A stretch of 64,000 bases of DNA from Zea mays (GCF_902167145.1 NC_050097.1:47600095-47664094); one strand, 5' to 3'. Shown: positions 22,043-33,911, numbered from the stretch's first letter. The notes: generated by a model from the sequence alone, not told the origin. Made by a program: numbers and translations.

Positions 22043-24531
22043 CATCAAAGGGTTGCAAGTAACTCCTATGAACCTAATGCACATTTCACTAGACTTAAGT
22101 GTGCATAAAGTATTTAAAAACACAAGGAAAGGGGTTGCATGCACCGGGGCTTGCCTTCGTTCACAGGTGAATCAGGCTCAGATCCGCAGATATCAAAGTA
22201 AAAACAATTCCCGGCCTGAGACTCCGAAGGTGGTGGTGGTGTCTCCTCTTCAGTTACTTCGATTTCTTCCTCACGTTCTAATCATAACCATACATATGTA
22301 TAAGAATGGATGCCATGGGATGCTCATGAGAATGCAAAGATAACATAAACTTATTATTTATGTCTTGAATACAACTTTCCTTCACGGAATTCCGGGAACT
22401 TAGGGTTTCCGGAGTCGGTAAAGGAGTTCATAGGGCAGGGGGGGTGTTTTGGGGTTTGGTGATCAAACAAGGTCCAAAACAATTCAAACTCTACCCAAGG
22501 CTCCTAAATATTGTTTTAAGCTCCCATAAAAAGTTTGGGCATTTTTGGACTTACCAATTATTTTCTAAAAATCCATAACTAACATTTTTAACCACTTTAA
22601 ATACTCTAAAATTTCTTACTTCCACTAAAAATCACAAACTTATTTTTATTAAATACTATGGAAAATAAGAAGCCTAGGAAAATTGGTCTCATATTTTTAG
22701 GATTTTCCTATAATTTTCTACATATTTCTAAAGCTCTGCTGAAAAAGAAAAAGGAAAAGGTTTCAACAGTAATGGGCTGGATTCAGCCCAGGCGGCCCAG
22801 TCCAGAGAGGAAAGGCGCCCGCGCGCGCCCGTGCCCTGGCATCTTTGCAGAAGAGACCCTGAGTTTCTGACTAACTGAAGACGAGCTTCTTCACTGTTTA
22901 TGTGTGTCGCTGACCGATTACAAAAAGGCCCCTGCACTTCTACCTATTCACGACTGGAAGTCCACGACGGCGCTCGCGCACAGCCGCGCTCCGGCGAGCA
23001 TCTACGCCGGCCGATTGGGACAACGGCTAGGGTTTCCAAGTGACTGACACGGAATTGGATCTACCCCGACCATTTCCCCCAACATAATTTCGTTATTGGA
23101 CACAAGGTTTGGTCTAGCCACGGCGACCGTGGACAAGGCGGACCGATGAGTGCGTTCCCGTCGATTCATGGCGGTCTAATTCGATTTAACTGGTCGGTGA
23201 GCATCAAGAGCAAGCAAGGATGTTGAAACAAGTAAACCGAGGGTGAGATTGGACCTGAATCGGGCTGACCGCGGCGGAGTTGAGTTCTACGGTGGCGGAA
23301 ACCGTGATTGGGGAAAACGAGTAATTCTCAGTCACTGGTGGATAATCCGGTGCAAGGTTTGGTGCAACTGATGCGTAACTATCCTACGGAGTGGCGGGGG
23401 CACTCAATTTATAGCGAGGGGAAGCGGTGGCTCTCAATTTGACCGCGATGTGTTGGCGGCCGGAGACGGGGAAGAAGCCTGGCGCGCGCAGTTACGTGGC
23501 CAACGGCGTGGCAACCTCCCCGACAATGATGAGATGGCCCATGGGAATCACGGCGACACGGTAGAAAAACTAGGCCACGCGGCGGAGGACCGTCGACCGG
23601 AGTTGGAGAAGAAACGCGAGCTGCGGATGCGCTGGCAAGCTTTCCGCGCGGCGGTTTCCGGTGAGGGCACGGGGTTGCCGCTTAACCTGAGTTCGCCACC
23701 TAGGTAACTTTTTGCCACGATGCCAAGGAACTTTACCGCGACCACCGACGACCGGTCACGCCGCGGTGGCGTTCTTATCGCCGGCGGGGAGATCTTTTGG
23801 CGCTGGCGGTCTGATCGCTAACAGAGCACTGTACCATGGGATCGCCATTCAGTCCATCTGACAGCCCAAGTTGGAGCTTGATTTCCTTCGATTTTTATGT
23901 GGCACCAGAACTAGCCTTCTGCATCAAAGTTGTAGTGCCACCTACCAGCTACAAGTTTGTTATGGAAATCATTCACAAATTTGCACTGGATCTCAGCTGA
24001 ATTGACTCTCAAACTTAGAGCCAATTCTCTGATTTTTAGACTTAGAATAGAACTCAATTGAGGTCCATTTTGCATTTAAGTCCAAAACCTAGGGTTTGGC
24101 TTTCAAGTCCACATATTTGTGAACCAATGACTTAAAATACTTATTTGGCTTGGTTTTTGCACTTTAGTCCAAAAGTGGACTAATTTTGCACATAAGCCCC
24201 TAGGGTTTGGTTTTAGGGTTTTCTAGGGTTCCAATAAGGGTTTCTGGTATCCCAGGGGTATAAGTGTGATTCAAGTTTATTCTTGGGGTCATTTTATGAC
24301 TTTTACCCTAAAGTCTTTAGGTTTTCTTAACTTGGGTTAAGTTTTACCCCTTTAATCCCTATTTAGGGTTAAATTCCCTATCCAGGGTCCTATTTGCAAA
24401 ACACTAAAACGATACAACTTGTTTGAAATTTTTGCCTAGTGAATGCACTCTAGGTGTGTCTAACATATGCAATGCCAATGCTTATGATGCCATGCTCAAG
24501 TTTTAGTTATAGTAACACCAGGGGTGTTACA
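22043..24531 (-). repeat. E2 3' LTR, inner segment
   Basis: 2489 bp continuing the LTR after E5, matching 52686-55373 except for a 199-bp deletion at about 24019. With the outer segment it totals 3839 bp; adding 199 gives exactly the 4038 bp of the intact copy. Confidence 0.93.
24019..24022. repeat. Scar of a 199-bp deletion in the E2 3' LTR
   Basis: At CTTAGAGCCAATTC the segment present at 54665-54863 of the other LTR is missing. GAGC occurs at both ends of the missing segment (54661-54664 and 54860-54863), so the deletion has 4-bp microhomology. Scar position is approximate by one or two bases. Confidence 0.8.
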
Positions 24532-24550
24532 TCCTTCCCCCCATAAAAGA
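24532..24550 (-). other. E2 polypurine tract
   Basis: Minus strand TTCTTTTATGGGGGGAAGGA abuts the LTR start TGTAACACC. Just upstream is the palindrome ATCTCGGGACGAGAT. Confidence 0.85.
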
Positions 24551-24684
24551 ATCTCGTCCCGAGATTAAAAATCCTAGGGTAAATAATGGTAAAGGAAACA
24601 CATCACATTTTTATTTCCTTAATTTTGGTACAAGGCAGGGGTGATGTGGGGGTCACTTTTTTTTATTGCAAAACTATATACACT

Positions 24685-27456
24685 TTACAAATTACATGAG
24701 GCTAGAAAGCCTGGGAAATTCTTATTCAAGAAGTCTTGGGTTTCCCATGTAGCCTCCTCTTCAGAATGCTGGTTCCACTGTATCTTGTAGAACTTGAGAG
24801 TCTTTCTTCGGGTGATCCTGTCCTTTTGATCCAGAACTCGAATAGGATGTTCCGAGTAGGTTAAATCTGGTTCCAGGACAACATCAGTCACTTCAATGGT
24901 TCGATCAGGAATCCGAAGACACTTCTTCAATTGTGACACGTGGAACACATTATGCACAGCAGACAATGTTTCGGGGAGTTGAAGTCGGTATGCCACTGGT
25001 CCACATTGCTCAATCACCAGGAATGGACCAATGTACCTGGGTGCAAGCTTCCCTTTAACCCCGAAACGCGATACACCCTTCATTGGTGAAACTTTCAAGT
25101 AGACATAATCGTCTACCAGAAAACATAAGGGTTGTCGTCGTCGGTCTGCATAACTCTTTTGTCGAGTCTGAGCTTTCTTCATATTATGAATAATTCTCTG
25201 AACCTTTTCTTCGACCTCTTTCACCATATCAGGCCTAAAGAAGTATCTTTCTCCAGGTTCAGACCAATTTAGCGGAGTTCGACACCGTCGTCCATATAAA
25301 GCTTCAAAAGGTGCCATCTTGATACTTTCTTGATAACTGTTATTGTATGAAAATTCCGCTAAGGGCAAACATTCATCACATTTTTGCGAGAAGTCCAGAA
25401 CACATGCCCGCAGCATATCCTCGAGTATCTGATTCACTCTCTCAGTCTGTCCACTGGTTTGAGGATGATAAGCCGAACTGTGGAGTAATTTGGTACCCAA
25501 GGATTTATGAAGTTCTTCCCAAAACTTGGATACGAACTGAGGTCCACGATCCGACACTATGGTCTTCGGAACACCATGCAGACTGAGAATACGGGCAATG
25601 TATAATGCTGCATAAGTGGCTACTGTATATTTGGCCCTGACGGGTAAGAAGTGGGCAATCTTTGTGAGTCGATCAACGATAACCCAAATAGAATCATACC
25701 CTTTGGCCGTCCTGGGCAGTCCCACAATAAAGTCCATACTGATGTCTTCCCATTTCCATGTTGGGATTGGCAAAGATTGTAATGGACCAGCAGTTTTCAT
25801 GTGTATGGCCTTGACACGTCTGCAAGTGTCACATTTAGCCACATAGCGTGCAATTTCAATCTTCATCTTTGTCCACCAGTAATGTTGCTTTAAGTCTTGA
25901 TACATCTTAGTGCTTCCGGGATGAATAGAATAACGACTAAGATGCGCTTCATCAAGAATTTGCTGGCGGAGTTCTTCGTTATTTGGCACTACTATGCGGT
26001 TTTTAAACCATATCACACCTTGATCGTCTTCCTTGAAACACTTGGCTACTCCAGCCCTTATCTTCTCTCGTATGTGCTTCATACCCAGATTATCCTTTTG
26101 AGCATCAATTATTCTTTGCAAAATGATTGACTCAAGCTTTAGCTGATTTAGAGTCCCTTGTTGGATTATCCCCAGGTTTAGCTTTTCCATTTCTTGACAC
26201 AAAGTGTTCTCGGAGGTCTTCGCCATAAGACAGTGGCAGGAAGTCTTACGACTCAGCGCATCTGCCACCACATTGGCTTTACCTGGGTGATAATGGATCT
26301 CCAGTTCATAGTCTTTAATGTGCTCAAGCCATCGTCTTTGCCTCATATTTAACTCTGACTGGGTGAAGATGTACTTCAAACTTTTATGATCTGTATATAT
26401 GTGACAGATATTTCCCAGCAGATAGTGACGCCAAATCTTCAGAGCATGAACCACAGCAGCTAGCTCCAGATCATGAGTTGGATAATGCTCCTCATGTCGG
26501 CGCAACTGCCTTGAAGCATACGCAATTACTCGGCCCTCTTGCATCAGTACACAGCCGAGCCCACTGCCAGATGCATCACAATATACATCAAAAGGCTTAG
26601 TGATGTCCGGTTGAGCTAATACCGGAGCAGTGGTCAATAGTGTCTTCAATTGCTCAAAGGCTTCATTACACTTAGAAGACCAGTTGAACTTAATGTCACT
26701 CTTCAATAAACTTGTGATTGGCTTCACAAGCTTAGAAAAATCTGGTATGAATCTGCGATAATACCCAGCTAGTCCAAGAAAACTCCGGACTTGGTGAACA
26801 GTAGTTGGGGGTTTCCACTCCAGAATATCTTTGACCTTGCTAGGGTCTACCGCAATTCCTTCAGCCGATAACACGTGCCCCAAAAATTGAATTTCTTCCA
26901 GCCAGAACGCGCACTTGCTGAACTTGGCATATAGCTGATGTTCCCTGAGGCGCGTCAATACAATCCGTAGATGTTGAGCATGGTCCTCTTCATTTTTAGA
27001 ATATATCAAGATATCGTCGATGAAGACTACCACGAACTTGTCCAACTCGGGCATGAACACCGAGTTCATCAAATAGGTGAAGTGGGCGGGAGCATTTGTG
27101 AGCCCGAAAGACATTACCAGGTATTCAAACAATCCATACCGTGTAGTAAACGCGGTCTTTGGTATATCCTCGGGCCGAATACGGATTTGATGATAGCCCG
27201 ACCTGAGATCAATTTTGGAAAATACCCTCGCCCCAGTCAGTTGATCGAATAAGATGTCGATCCTTGGAAGAGGGTACTTATTCTTGATGGTGACCTCATT
27301 CAGGGGTCGATAATCCACGCACATGCGCAAGGTTTGATCCTTCTTCTTAACAAAAATGGCGGGACAACCCCATGGGGACGAGCTTGGCCGGATGAATCCC
27401 TTATTCAGTAGATCTTGTAATTGAATCTTCAATTCCGCCAATTCATTAGGGGGCAT
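24685..27456 (-). CDS. pol: E2 pol: RT, RNase H, integrase, chromodomain
   Basis: 923 residues from [14 protein letters not shown]; the same frame is open some 70 bases further upstream to the frameshift, so this ATG need not be a real start. Reverse transcriptase has [14 protein letters not shown] and [10 protein letters not shown] near 145. RNase H has [12 protein letters not shown] near 290. The integrase zinc domain is at about 500-545; the core has [11 protein letters not shown] near 570, SDRGPQF near 635 and GQTERVNQ near 670. The C-terminus ([18 protein letters not shown]) is a chromodomain end, the mark of chromoviruses, thought to guide integration to heterochromatin. No stop inside this portion. 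Expression as a gag-pol fusion is prevented by the upstream lesions. Confidence 0.92.
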   Translation of the reverse strand: MPPNELAELKIQLQDLLNKGFIRPSSSPWGCPAIFVKKKDQTLRMCVDYRPLNEVTIKNKYPLPRIDILFDQLTGARVFSKIDLRSGYHQIRIRPEDIPKTAFTTRYGLFEYLVMSFGLTNAPAHFTYLMNSVFMPELDKFVVVFIDDILIYSKNEEDHAQHLRIVLTRLREHQLYAKFSKCAFWLEEIQFLGHVLSAEGIAVDPSKVKDILEWKPPTTVHQVRSFLGLAGYYRRFIPDFSKLVKPITSLLKSDIKFNWSSKCNEAFEQLKTLLTTAPVLAQPDITKPFDVYCDASGSGLGCVLMQEGRVIAYASRQLRRHEEHYPTHDLELAAVVHALKIWRHYLLGNICHIYTDHKSLKYIFTQSELNMRQRRWLEHIKDYELEIHYHPGKANVVADALSRKTSCHCLMAKTSENTLCQEMEKLNLGIIQQGTLNQLKLESIILQRIIDAQKDNLGMKHIREKIRAGVAKCFKEDDQGVIWFKNRIVVPNNEELRQQILDEAHLSRYSIHPGSTKMYQDLKQHYWWTKMKIEIARYVAKCDTCRRVKAIHMKTAGPLQSLPIPTWKWEDISMDFIVGLPRTAKGYDSIWVIVDRLTKIAHFLPVRAKYTVATYAALYIARILSLHGVPKTIVSDRGPQFVSKFWEELHKSLGTKLLHSSAYHPQTSGQTERVNQILEDMLRACVLDFSQKCDECLPLAEFSYNNSYQESIKMAPFEALYGRRCRTPLNWSEPGERYFFRPDMVKEVEEKVQRIIHNMKKAQTRQKSYADRRRQPLCFLVDDYVYLKVSPMKGVSRFGVKGKLAPRYIGPFLVIEQCGPVAYRLQLPETLSAVHNVFHVSQLKKCLRIPDRTIEVTDVVLEPDLTYSEHPIRVLDQKDRITRRKTLKFYKIQWNQHSEEEATWETQDFLNKNFPGFLASCNL

Positions 27457-27512
27457 ACGGTACGATCTTCGGGAGATGGGAGCCGTACCGGGCTTTAGCT
27501 CAATTACAAATT

Positions 27513-28297
27513 CTACATCTCTTTCAGGGGCAGTCCAGGCAAATCTTCCGGAAATACATCTGGAAACTCACATACTACCAGAATGTTCTTGATCTCCGGT
27601 ACAATGGCTTCATATACTCTACCAGAAGTTTTGGCTGGATTAGTTGCGGGGAGAGTCAAAAGAATCTCTTCTTGATTATAGCTCAACCTGACGGTTCTGA
27701 GTTCAGTGTTGAGAATTGCCTTGTGTTGGGTTAACCAATTCATACCCAAAATTACATCTATATCCTGGCCCTTCAGAACAATCATGTTAGCAGGAAAGTT
27801 CCGCCCGGCCATTGTTACTGGCACTCCATAGGCCACTTCTCTAGTATAAATGTGTCCCCCAGGTGAATGAATTTTAAATCCCTCCTTTGATTCATGGTAT
27901 GCAATATGATGTTGCTCCACAAATTTCTTGCTAATGAATGTATGTGAAGCACCAGAATCAAAAAGAATAATTGCTGGGTGACTGGCCACGGGAAACGTAC
28001 CCATCATCACCGGCTCTCCTTCCGGTGTAGTAGCCACTTGAGTGTAATATACACGCCCCGTCTTCTTTGTATTTTTTCCCACAGCATTTCCTTTGGGCTG
28101 AGCTGATTTCCCAGATCCTTGCGAAGCATTTGATTGATTTTGCCTAGGATATGGGCAGTCTTTGATGAAGTGTCCCGACTTGCCGCAATTAAAACACCCA
28201 GTTGAGGAACTAGGCAAGGCAGGGAATCGAGTGCCTGGGGCACCCGGCTGATTTGGGGTAGTGGGGGTATTGTTGGGGCGAATAATGATAGGCTGTT
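27513..28297 (-). pseudogene. E2 gag C-terminus and protease
   Basis: About 260 residues continuing E2 gag past the E3 insertion. CCHC knuckle CFNCGKSGHFIKDC lies near residue 38-51; aspartic protease motif ILFDSGASHTFIS near 114-126. It ends at a TAG (27513-27515) soon after [13 protein letters not shown]. In chromoviruses this reads on without break into pol. Here one C appears to be missing from a C run (27527-27530 on the plus strand reads GGGG), pushing translation out of the pol frame. The first bases of the longer open frame (28298-28307) belong to the E3 LTR and are not part of the gene. Confidence 0.85.
28293..28297. repeat. TSD of E3, left copy (CTGTT)
   Basis: Identical to 49461-49465. 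Removing E3 and one copy restores the E2 gag frame. Confidence 0.93.
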
Positions 28298-28694
28298 TGT
28301 GAATCATCTAGGCCCCTTTGGTAATGTTTTGGTAATTAATGACAACTACTTGTGGACTAACGATTCTTGGAGAAATAAGAATGCAGGGTTGGACCACATA
28401 GAAATAAGAACGTTGAAGAGTCATACGCATTGGTTGTGGATCAGATGAAGGCAAAGGTATAATATAGGTTTTACTTTTGCCGGTCTTGAGGAGTTTAGAG
28501 AAGATACCTGACCGGATTAGTAGGCTAGATAGCCGTACTATTAAGAGGGGTCAATGACTTAGATCTGTGTAAAACTTAGTGCCTCATAGAGCATCAAGTA
28601 GTTGCATTTGCATAAGGACTAACAGTGCTTCTCATTTCGTGAATTAAAAGTTCATTCAAAAGCTTGTTTGAAACTTGAGAAGTCTTGGTCGCGC

Positions 28695-29222
28695 GGACTG
28701 TCCGGCCCTTGGGGGCGGACCGTCCGCGATCCTCCAGAGGGTCCGAGGTTTGACCATTTGTATTGACTCTGTGTTCTTTTGCATTGCGGACCGTCCGGGC
28801 CTTAGGGCCGGACCGTCCGCAGTCCTGACCAGAGGAAGGTGGCTTCGGGTCAGTCCCTGAATTATAGGCGGACGGTCCGCCTGTGAGGCGCGGACGGTCC
28901 GCATGTGTCTAACTCGTTTTGGACAGGGACTGTGTGTTTTTATTGATTTGTACTACGGACGGTCCGGGGGACCAGTCCGGACAGTACTGTCTCAGGTCGC
29001 GGACGGTCCGGGATTTATAGCCGGACGGTCCGCGTGTGTTAACTCCGTTTGATCCGAGGCTCGGGTGTTTGAAATTGCCAGGTCGCGGACGGTCCGGCCT
29101 TGAAGGGCGGACTGTCCGGACCCACCTTTTTGAGTCTGCTCTGACATGTTTCAACGGTCATTATAGCCGTTATGGTGTACGGTGGACCGTCCGGCCCTAG
29201 GGCGTGGACGGTCCGCGTGTGC
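28695..29222. repeat. Palindrome array in E3 5' LTR U3
   Basis: About thirteen copies of GCGGACSGTCCGS-type palindromes, mostly CGGACCGTCCG or CGGACGGTCCG, with irregular spacing. Each is rich in CpG. Confidence 0.88.
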
Positions 29223-29270
29223 GCAGAACTGCCCCCTTTTGCACATAACGGTTGGTTTTAGATGGGGGAC

Positions 29271-29278
29271 TATAAATA
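29271..29278 (+). promoter_or_regulatory. TATA box of E3 5' LTR promoter
   Basis: GGGGGACTATAAATAGAAGG, about 50 bp after the end of the palindrome array; also in the 3' LTR at 48747. Confidence 0.8.
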
Positions 29279-29986
29279 GAAGGGTAGCTCGTGTGTGAGA
29301 CCTCTCTTGGCCATTCCTTGCACACATTGAGATCATTTGTGATCCTCCAACTCACTCTCTCACACTCTTTGCTTGAGATTGCATTCTAGTGAGAGATTGA
29401 GGGTTCCTAGTGCATTTGCATCATTTGGTGATTCTTGAGGCACTAGGTGGTACACCGAGCAAGCGTCGTTGGCTTGTTACTCTTGGAGGTTGCCGCCTCC
29501 TAGACGGCTCGGGTGATTGTCTCCGTCGAGCTCTCCAAGAAGATTGTGGAGAAGCCGCGGTGTTGATTGTGAGGGGTTCGCGCCTACCTCGCCGGAGCGG
29601 CAAAGGTGACATTAGTGGAATCGAGGTATTGAGTGATTTCTTGTCCACTTGGCTCAAAGATCAAGTCGTGTCTTGATAGAGGAGCAAGTGAGAGCTTGAA
29701 GTCCACCTCAACGTGGATTAGGGGTGATCGGCAAATCACCGATACCACGGGATAAATTTTGGTGTCTATTCCTTCTCGCATTACGCATTGCCTTGCAATT
29801 GATTAGTGTTTTGCTTATTGTTCTTCAAGTATTCAATCTCCGTAGTTGTCTTTCATACATTGTTTACTTATTGACACTAGTAAATTTATTCCTCTTGTTG
29901 AATTGATTAAATTTACTTAGTATTGTTGTTTTTAGTCAAAACCGTCTATTCACCCCCCCTCTAGCCGGTGTCCTAGATCCTACAAG

Positions 29987-29998
29987 TGGTATCGGAGC
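29987..29998 (+). other. E3 primer-binding site
   Basis: TGGTATCGGAGC two bases after the LTR; same initiator-Met type with one mismatch as in E1. Confidence 0.9.
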
Positions 29999-30045
29999 CG
30001 AGGACTCCATTGTTTGTGGATCTAATCATCCCGGAGTGGGACAAA

Positions 30046-31149
30046 ATGGCTAGTAACAACAATGTGCACATTGGGAAGCCACCGCACTTTGATGGAAACA
30101 ATTATGATTATTGGAAAATAAGAATGTCAATGCATCTTAGAGCAATGGGTGGAAAAATTTGGCCAATTGTTAGAGATGGATTTGTTGTATTGAAGGAAGA
30201 TGAACCATCCGTTAGTGACAATGAGAATATCCTCACAAATGATCAAGCCATGAATGTCTTTTATGATGCTCTTGATATAAATGAGTTCAATCGTATCAAG
30301 AATCTCACAACCGCTCATGAGATTTGGGTAAAACTAATGGAAATTCATGAAGGAACTACAATTCTGAAGAGTGCCAAACTATATGTGTGCAAAGGGAAGT
30401 TTGAGCAATTTATTGTGAAAGAAGATGAGAGTGTATCCGATATGTTCAATCGGTTGAATGAGATAGTAAATGAACTCAAAGGACTTGGTTTTAATGTACC
30501 GGATGTGGATTTCACACACAAGTTCCTTAGATCACTTCCGGAGAAATATGAGACTATTGTGACAATGCTAGTAAGGAGTGATCTATCTACAACCTCTCCA
30601 ACCGAAGTATTGGGAGAAATTCTCACTCAAGATATATTTAAGAAGTCACAAGCCGATGCTTTAAGTTTGGCAAAGAAGGTGAAAAATGAATCTATTGCTC
30701 TCAAAGCCAAGGCCTCAAAGGCAATTGAAAAGGAAGATAGCAATGATGAAGAAAATGAAAGTGAGAGTGATGGTGACATGGCTTTATTTGTAAGGAAATT
30801 CAATAAATTCATGAAGATGAAAAGAGGTCAACCTAGAAGAGGTCAAACATCTAGAAGAAATGCTTTCAATGATAGAAAATGTTTTGAGTGTGGGGAACCC
30901 GGTCACATTGCCATGAATTGTCCAAGCAAGAAGAAGAAGGGCAAAGATGAAAGTGACAAGAAGAAAAAGAAATACTATAACAAGAAGAAAGATGGCAAAG
31001 CCTACTTAGTTGAATGGGACTCGGATGATAGCTCGGATGATGATGATGATGACACCTCATCCAAGCTTAATGCCGGAATTGCCATCAAGGAAGCTCCCTC
31101 ACTCTTCTCATCCCCCATTGCCTCATGGCAAAGGGAGATGCTAAGGTAA
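30046..31149 (+). pseudogene. gag: E3 gag, N-terminal part, ends by frameshift
   Basis: Starts at ATG 30046 ([17 protein letters not shown]); earlier in-frame codons lie in the primer site. The Copia gag core occupies about residues 8-240, with a first CCHC knuckle CFECGEPGHIAMNC near 279-292, then Lys-rich and Asp/Ser-rich stretches. Reading runs out at 31149 because the C run at 31112-31116 has five C. One more C would join PSLFSS to the -LMAKGD- context found in E1 and E6 (CLMAREK and CLMAKDG). So a 1-bp deletion is likely; programmed frameshifting is less likely. Confidence 0.85.
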
Positions 31150-31985
31150 AAATCATCACCGATTTAAATGATGATGATGATATCGATGATGTTGATGATG
31201 ATGGCTATTCATATGATGATCTTGTTAGAATGTTAGGTGAGGCCGATGACTACATGCACAAAGAAAAAGAAAAATTTAAGGCCTTGAAGGAATTGTATAA
31301 AAACCTCCAAGTGTCTTTTGAGGAGCTCAAGACCTCTCACAATGACCTCAAGGAAAATTGTGAGAAGCTTGCGGATGCTCAAAAATCATCTATTGTGCAT
31401 GAAGTTGAGGTGGTCACTAAGGATGTTGGAGTCACTTGTGACTTACTTGATAGTCTTACAAGTGAACCACTACCTAGTAACTCTATTTGTGATAAATGCA
31501 AAATTTCTCTCAATGATAATATTGCTCTTGATGAATCAAAAATTATTGTTAAGAATGAAGTGTTAGTGGATAGAATAAATACTCTAACTCATGACCTAGA
31601 AAAGGCATATGGTGGTAAGAAGAAATTGGATTTCATATTGGGAAGTCAACGATGCTCTCTTAACCGTGAAGGTCTTGGATATGTTCCCAAGAAAGGAAAG
31701 AATGCTTTTGTAAAGCAAAAGACATTGTTTGTGAAAGAATGTGACAAAGTGTGTCACAAGTGTCACAAAAAGGGACATGTTAAGAAAAATTGTCCCAAGT
31801 TCAAACATGTATCCTCCACTTGTTTTGAGCATTGTTATGTTCTTTCTCATAATGCAAAAGGTGTTCATGCTAAATTTGTTGGTACTTCAATTGTTGGAAA
31901 CAAAAAGAAAGCTATTTGGGTGCCAAAGACCTTGGTCACTAACATCCAAGGACCCAAGCAAGTTTGGGTACCTAAAAGAGATTGA
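31117..31985 (+). pseudogene. E3 gag, C-terminal part
   Basis: About 286 residues in the shifted frame from LMAKGDAKV. An acidic block (DDDDIDDVDDD) is followed by a coiled-coil-like region, then a second CCHC knuckle CHKCHKKGHVKKNC near residue 208-221. The end (IWVPKTLVTNIQGPKQVWVP) matches the gag C-terminus of E1 and E6 (IWVPK.. GPN/GPK..WVPK), which supports this as gag, not a separate gene. It ends at TGA 31983-31985. E1 and E6 show only one knuckle. Confidence 0.85.
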
Positions 31986-31998
31986 TTTCCTTTTGTAG

Positions 31999-33314
31999 GT
32001 AAACTACAAGGCGGGAGGGAATCATTGGGTGTTGGATAGTGGATGTACTCAACACATGACCGGGGATATGAAGATGTTTACCCAAATGAGTGAGGAAGAT
32101 TGCTCAAATTATGATAGTATCACATTTGGAGATAATCGTAAAGGAAAGGTTAAAGGTTTGGGTAAAATTGCTATCTCAAATGATCATTCTATATCAAATG
32201 TGCTATTGGTTGAGTCTTTGAACTTTAATTTACTTTCCGTAGCTCAATTATGTGATTTAGGATTTTGTTGCAACTTCACGGTTGAAGATGTTATTATCTC
32301 TAGTGTTGATGGTAGCAATCTTAAATTTAAAGGTTTTAGACATGAAAATCTTTATCTTGTTGATTTCTCATCTAATGAGGCAAAGCTCACAACTTGCTTA
32401 TTTTCAAAAGCTTCACTAGGTTGGTTATGGCATAGAAGACTTGGTCATGTTGGGATGAAGCAACTCAATCGGCTAACCAAGCATGACTTAGTTCGAGGCT
32501 TAAAAGATGTGAAGTTTGAAAAGAACAAATTGTGTAGCTCTTGTCAAGCCGGTAAGCAAGTGGCAAACACTCATCCAAATAAAAGTCAAATGTCCACTCA
32601 TCGACCTTTGGAATTACTTCACATGGATTTATTTGGGCCCACATCTTTTGTTAGTATTGGTGGTAATTCTTATTGTCTTGTGATTGTGGATGACTATTCA
32701 AGATTTACTTGGGTTTATTTTCTACGAGACAAATCCAATGTGTTTGAAACATTCAAGTCATTTGCTATATTGGCTCAAAATCAATTTGACTTTGACGTCA
32801 AAAAGGTTAGAAGTGATAATGGGTCGGAATTCAAAAATGCAAGAATTGATCAATATTGTGATGACAAGGGTATCAAACATGAATTCTCTTCCAAATATAC
32901 CCCGGAACAAAACGGTATTGTTGAAAGAAAGAATAGAACTCTTATTGATATGGCAAGGTCTATGTTAGCGGAATATAATATATCGGATTCTTATTGGGCC
33001 GAGGCAATAAATACCGCTTGTCATTCATCAAATAGACTATATTGTCACAAGCTCTTGAAGAAAACTCCATATGAATTGCTCATTGGTAGAAAGCCAAATA
33101 TCTCATATTTTAGGGTATTTGGTTGCAAATGTTATATTTTGAGAAAGGGAAGCCGGCTTTCTAAATTTGAGAAGAAATGTGATGAGGGTTTTCTTCTTGG
33201 ATATTCATCAAATAGTAAGGCTTATAGAGTCTTCAACAAAACTCATGGTATTATTGAGGAAGCATATGATGTTGAATTCGATGAAACAAATGGGTCTCAA
33301 GATGAGAGTGATAA
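31999..33314 (+). CDS. pol: E3 pol, first part (protease and integrase)
   Basis: The frame opens right after the acceptor-like TTTCCTTTTGTAG and has no early ATG (VNYKAGG, then protease DSGCTQHMTG). GAG-pre-integrase HHCC motif WHRRLGHVGMKQL..CSSCQAGKQ follows. The integrase core has HMDLFGP, SDNGSEF and GIVERKNR. It is interrupted after GAT-AA at 33314 by E4. Removing E4 and one TSD copy gives an unbroken frame into 42736, so pol was intact when E4 arrived. Confidence 0.93.
33310..33314. repeat. TSD of E4, left copy (GATAA)
   Basis: Identical to 42731-42735; lies within E3 pol codons. Confidence 0.93.
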
Positions 33315-33896
33315 TGTTGGGGACTTGTTCTCAAATGCTAAGAATTAAGAACAAGGCAACATAGAAAATGTTAAGTGTAAAAGTCCTTCGTCCTCCATAA
33401 CATTATATCCCTTTGGGATATAAAGCATCTCGGACGAAGGTTACGAAGGACGTAGCTTCGTAAGCGTGACAATGAGGAACGAAGCATTCATATAAATCAT
33501 GAGATATGAAAATACTTAAATGTTATCATAGAATCATCTCCATTTTTATTATTATAAACGAATGTAAATGACTCCAAATTACAAATGTACCTTCGGTCTT
33601 GAAGAATACAAGTGTGATGTGAAGGCAAATGACAGGTTCGTGTGTCCAGTACGGGGGTACTGTTCATCTATTTATAGACACAGGACGCAGCCTGTGACGA
33701 ATTACAATTATGCCCTTTACAAAAGTTTACAACATTATCTTAGACCTCTATGGATAAAAAGGTCATTCTATCTTTATGTCGGTTTGTAACACCGAAGCTC
33801 TATAAAAAGGAACCTTCGGCCATTTCCTGGGGACGATTTCAGCCGAAGCTGCTTCTTCACGCAAGACCTTCGGCGCAACGAAGCATGGCCCCAACA
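33315..33896 (-). repeat. E4 3' LTR
   Basis: 582 bp; no difference from 42149-42730 found by eye. A plus-strand TATAAAAA occurs at 33801-33808, besides the minus-strand TATA near 33667-33677. Confidence 0.95.
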
Positions 33897-33911
33897 GTAG
33901 CCCCTTTCGCG
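33897..33911 (-). other. E4 polypurine tract
   Basis: Minus strand CGCGAAAGGGGCTAC directly precedes the 3' LTR. The GGGGCTAC ending is shared with E5. Confidence 0.8.

Larger units (their letters stand above)
28298..29984 (+). repeat. E3 5' LTR
   Basis: 1687 bp, TGTGAATCATCTAGGCCCC to GATCCTACA. U3 holds the CGGAC-S-GTCCG palindrome array (28695-29222), followed by the TATA box at 29271. About six differences from the 3' copy: T/C near 29181 and 29206, A/C near 29331, and three near 29749-29890. Confidence 0.95.

Noticed and set aside
23450..23707. 85-codon ORF (MLAAGDGEEAWRAQ..) present twice, also at 54093-54350
   Set aside because: Duplicated because both copies lie in the E2 LTRs. No family is recognised, and the first copy shows amino-acid changes as expected for neutral LTR drift.
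28695..29222. CRISPR-like array of regular palindromes
   Set aside because: Palindromes are short, vary in sequence and spacing, lie in a plant LTR and have no cas genes nearby.
29410..29676. 88-codon ORF in the E3 LTRs, also at 48886-49152
   Set aside because: Lies downstream of the TATA box in R-U5; conserved only because the LTRs are young copies. No recognisable domain, so not called as a gene.
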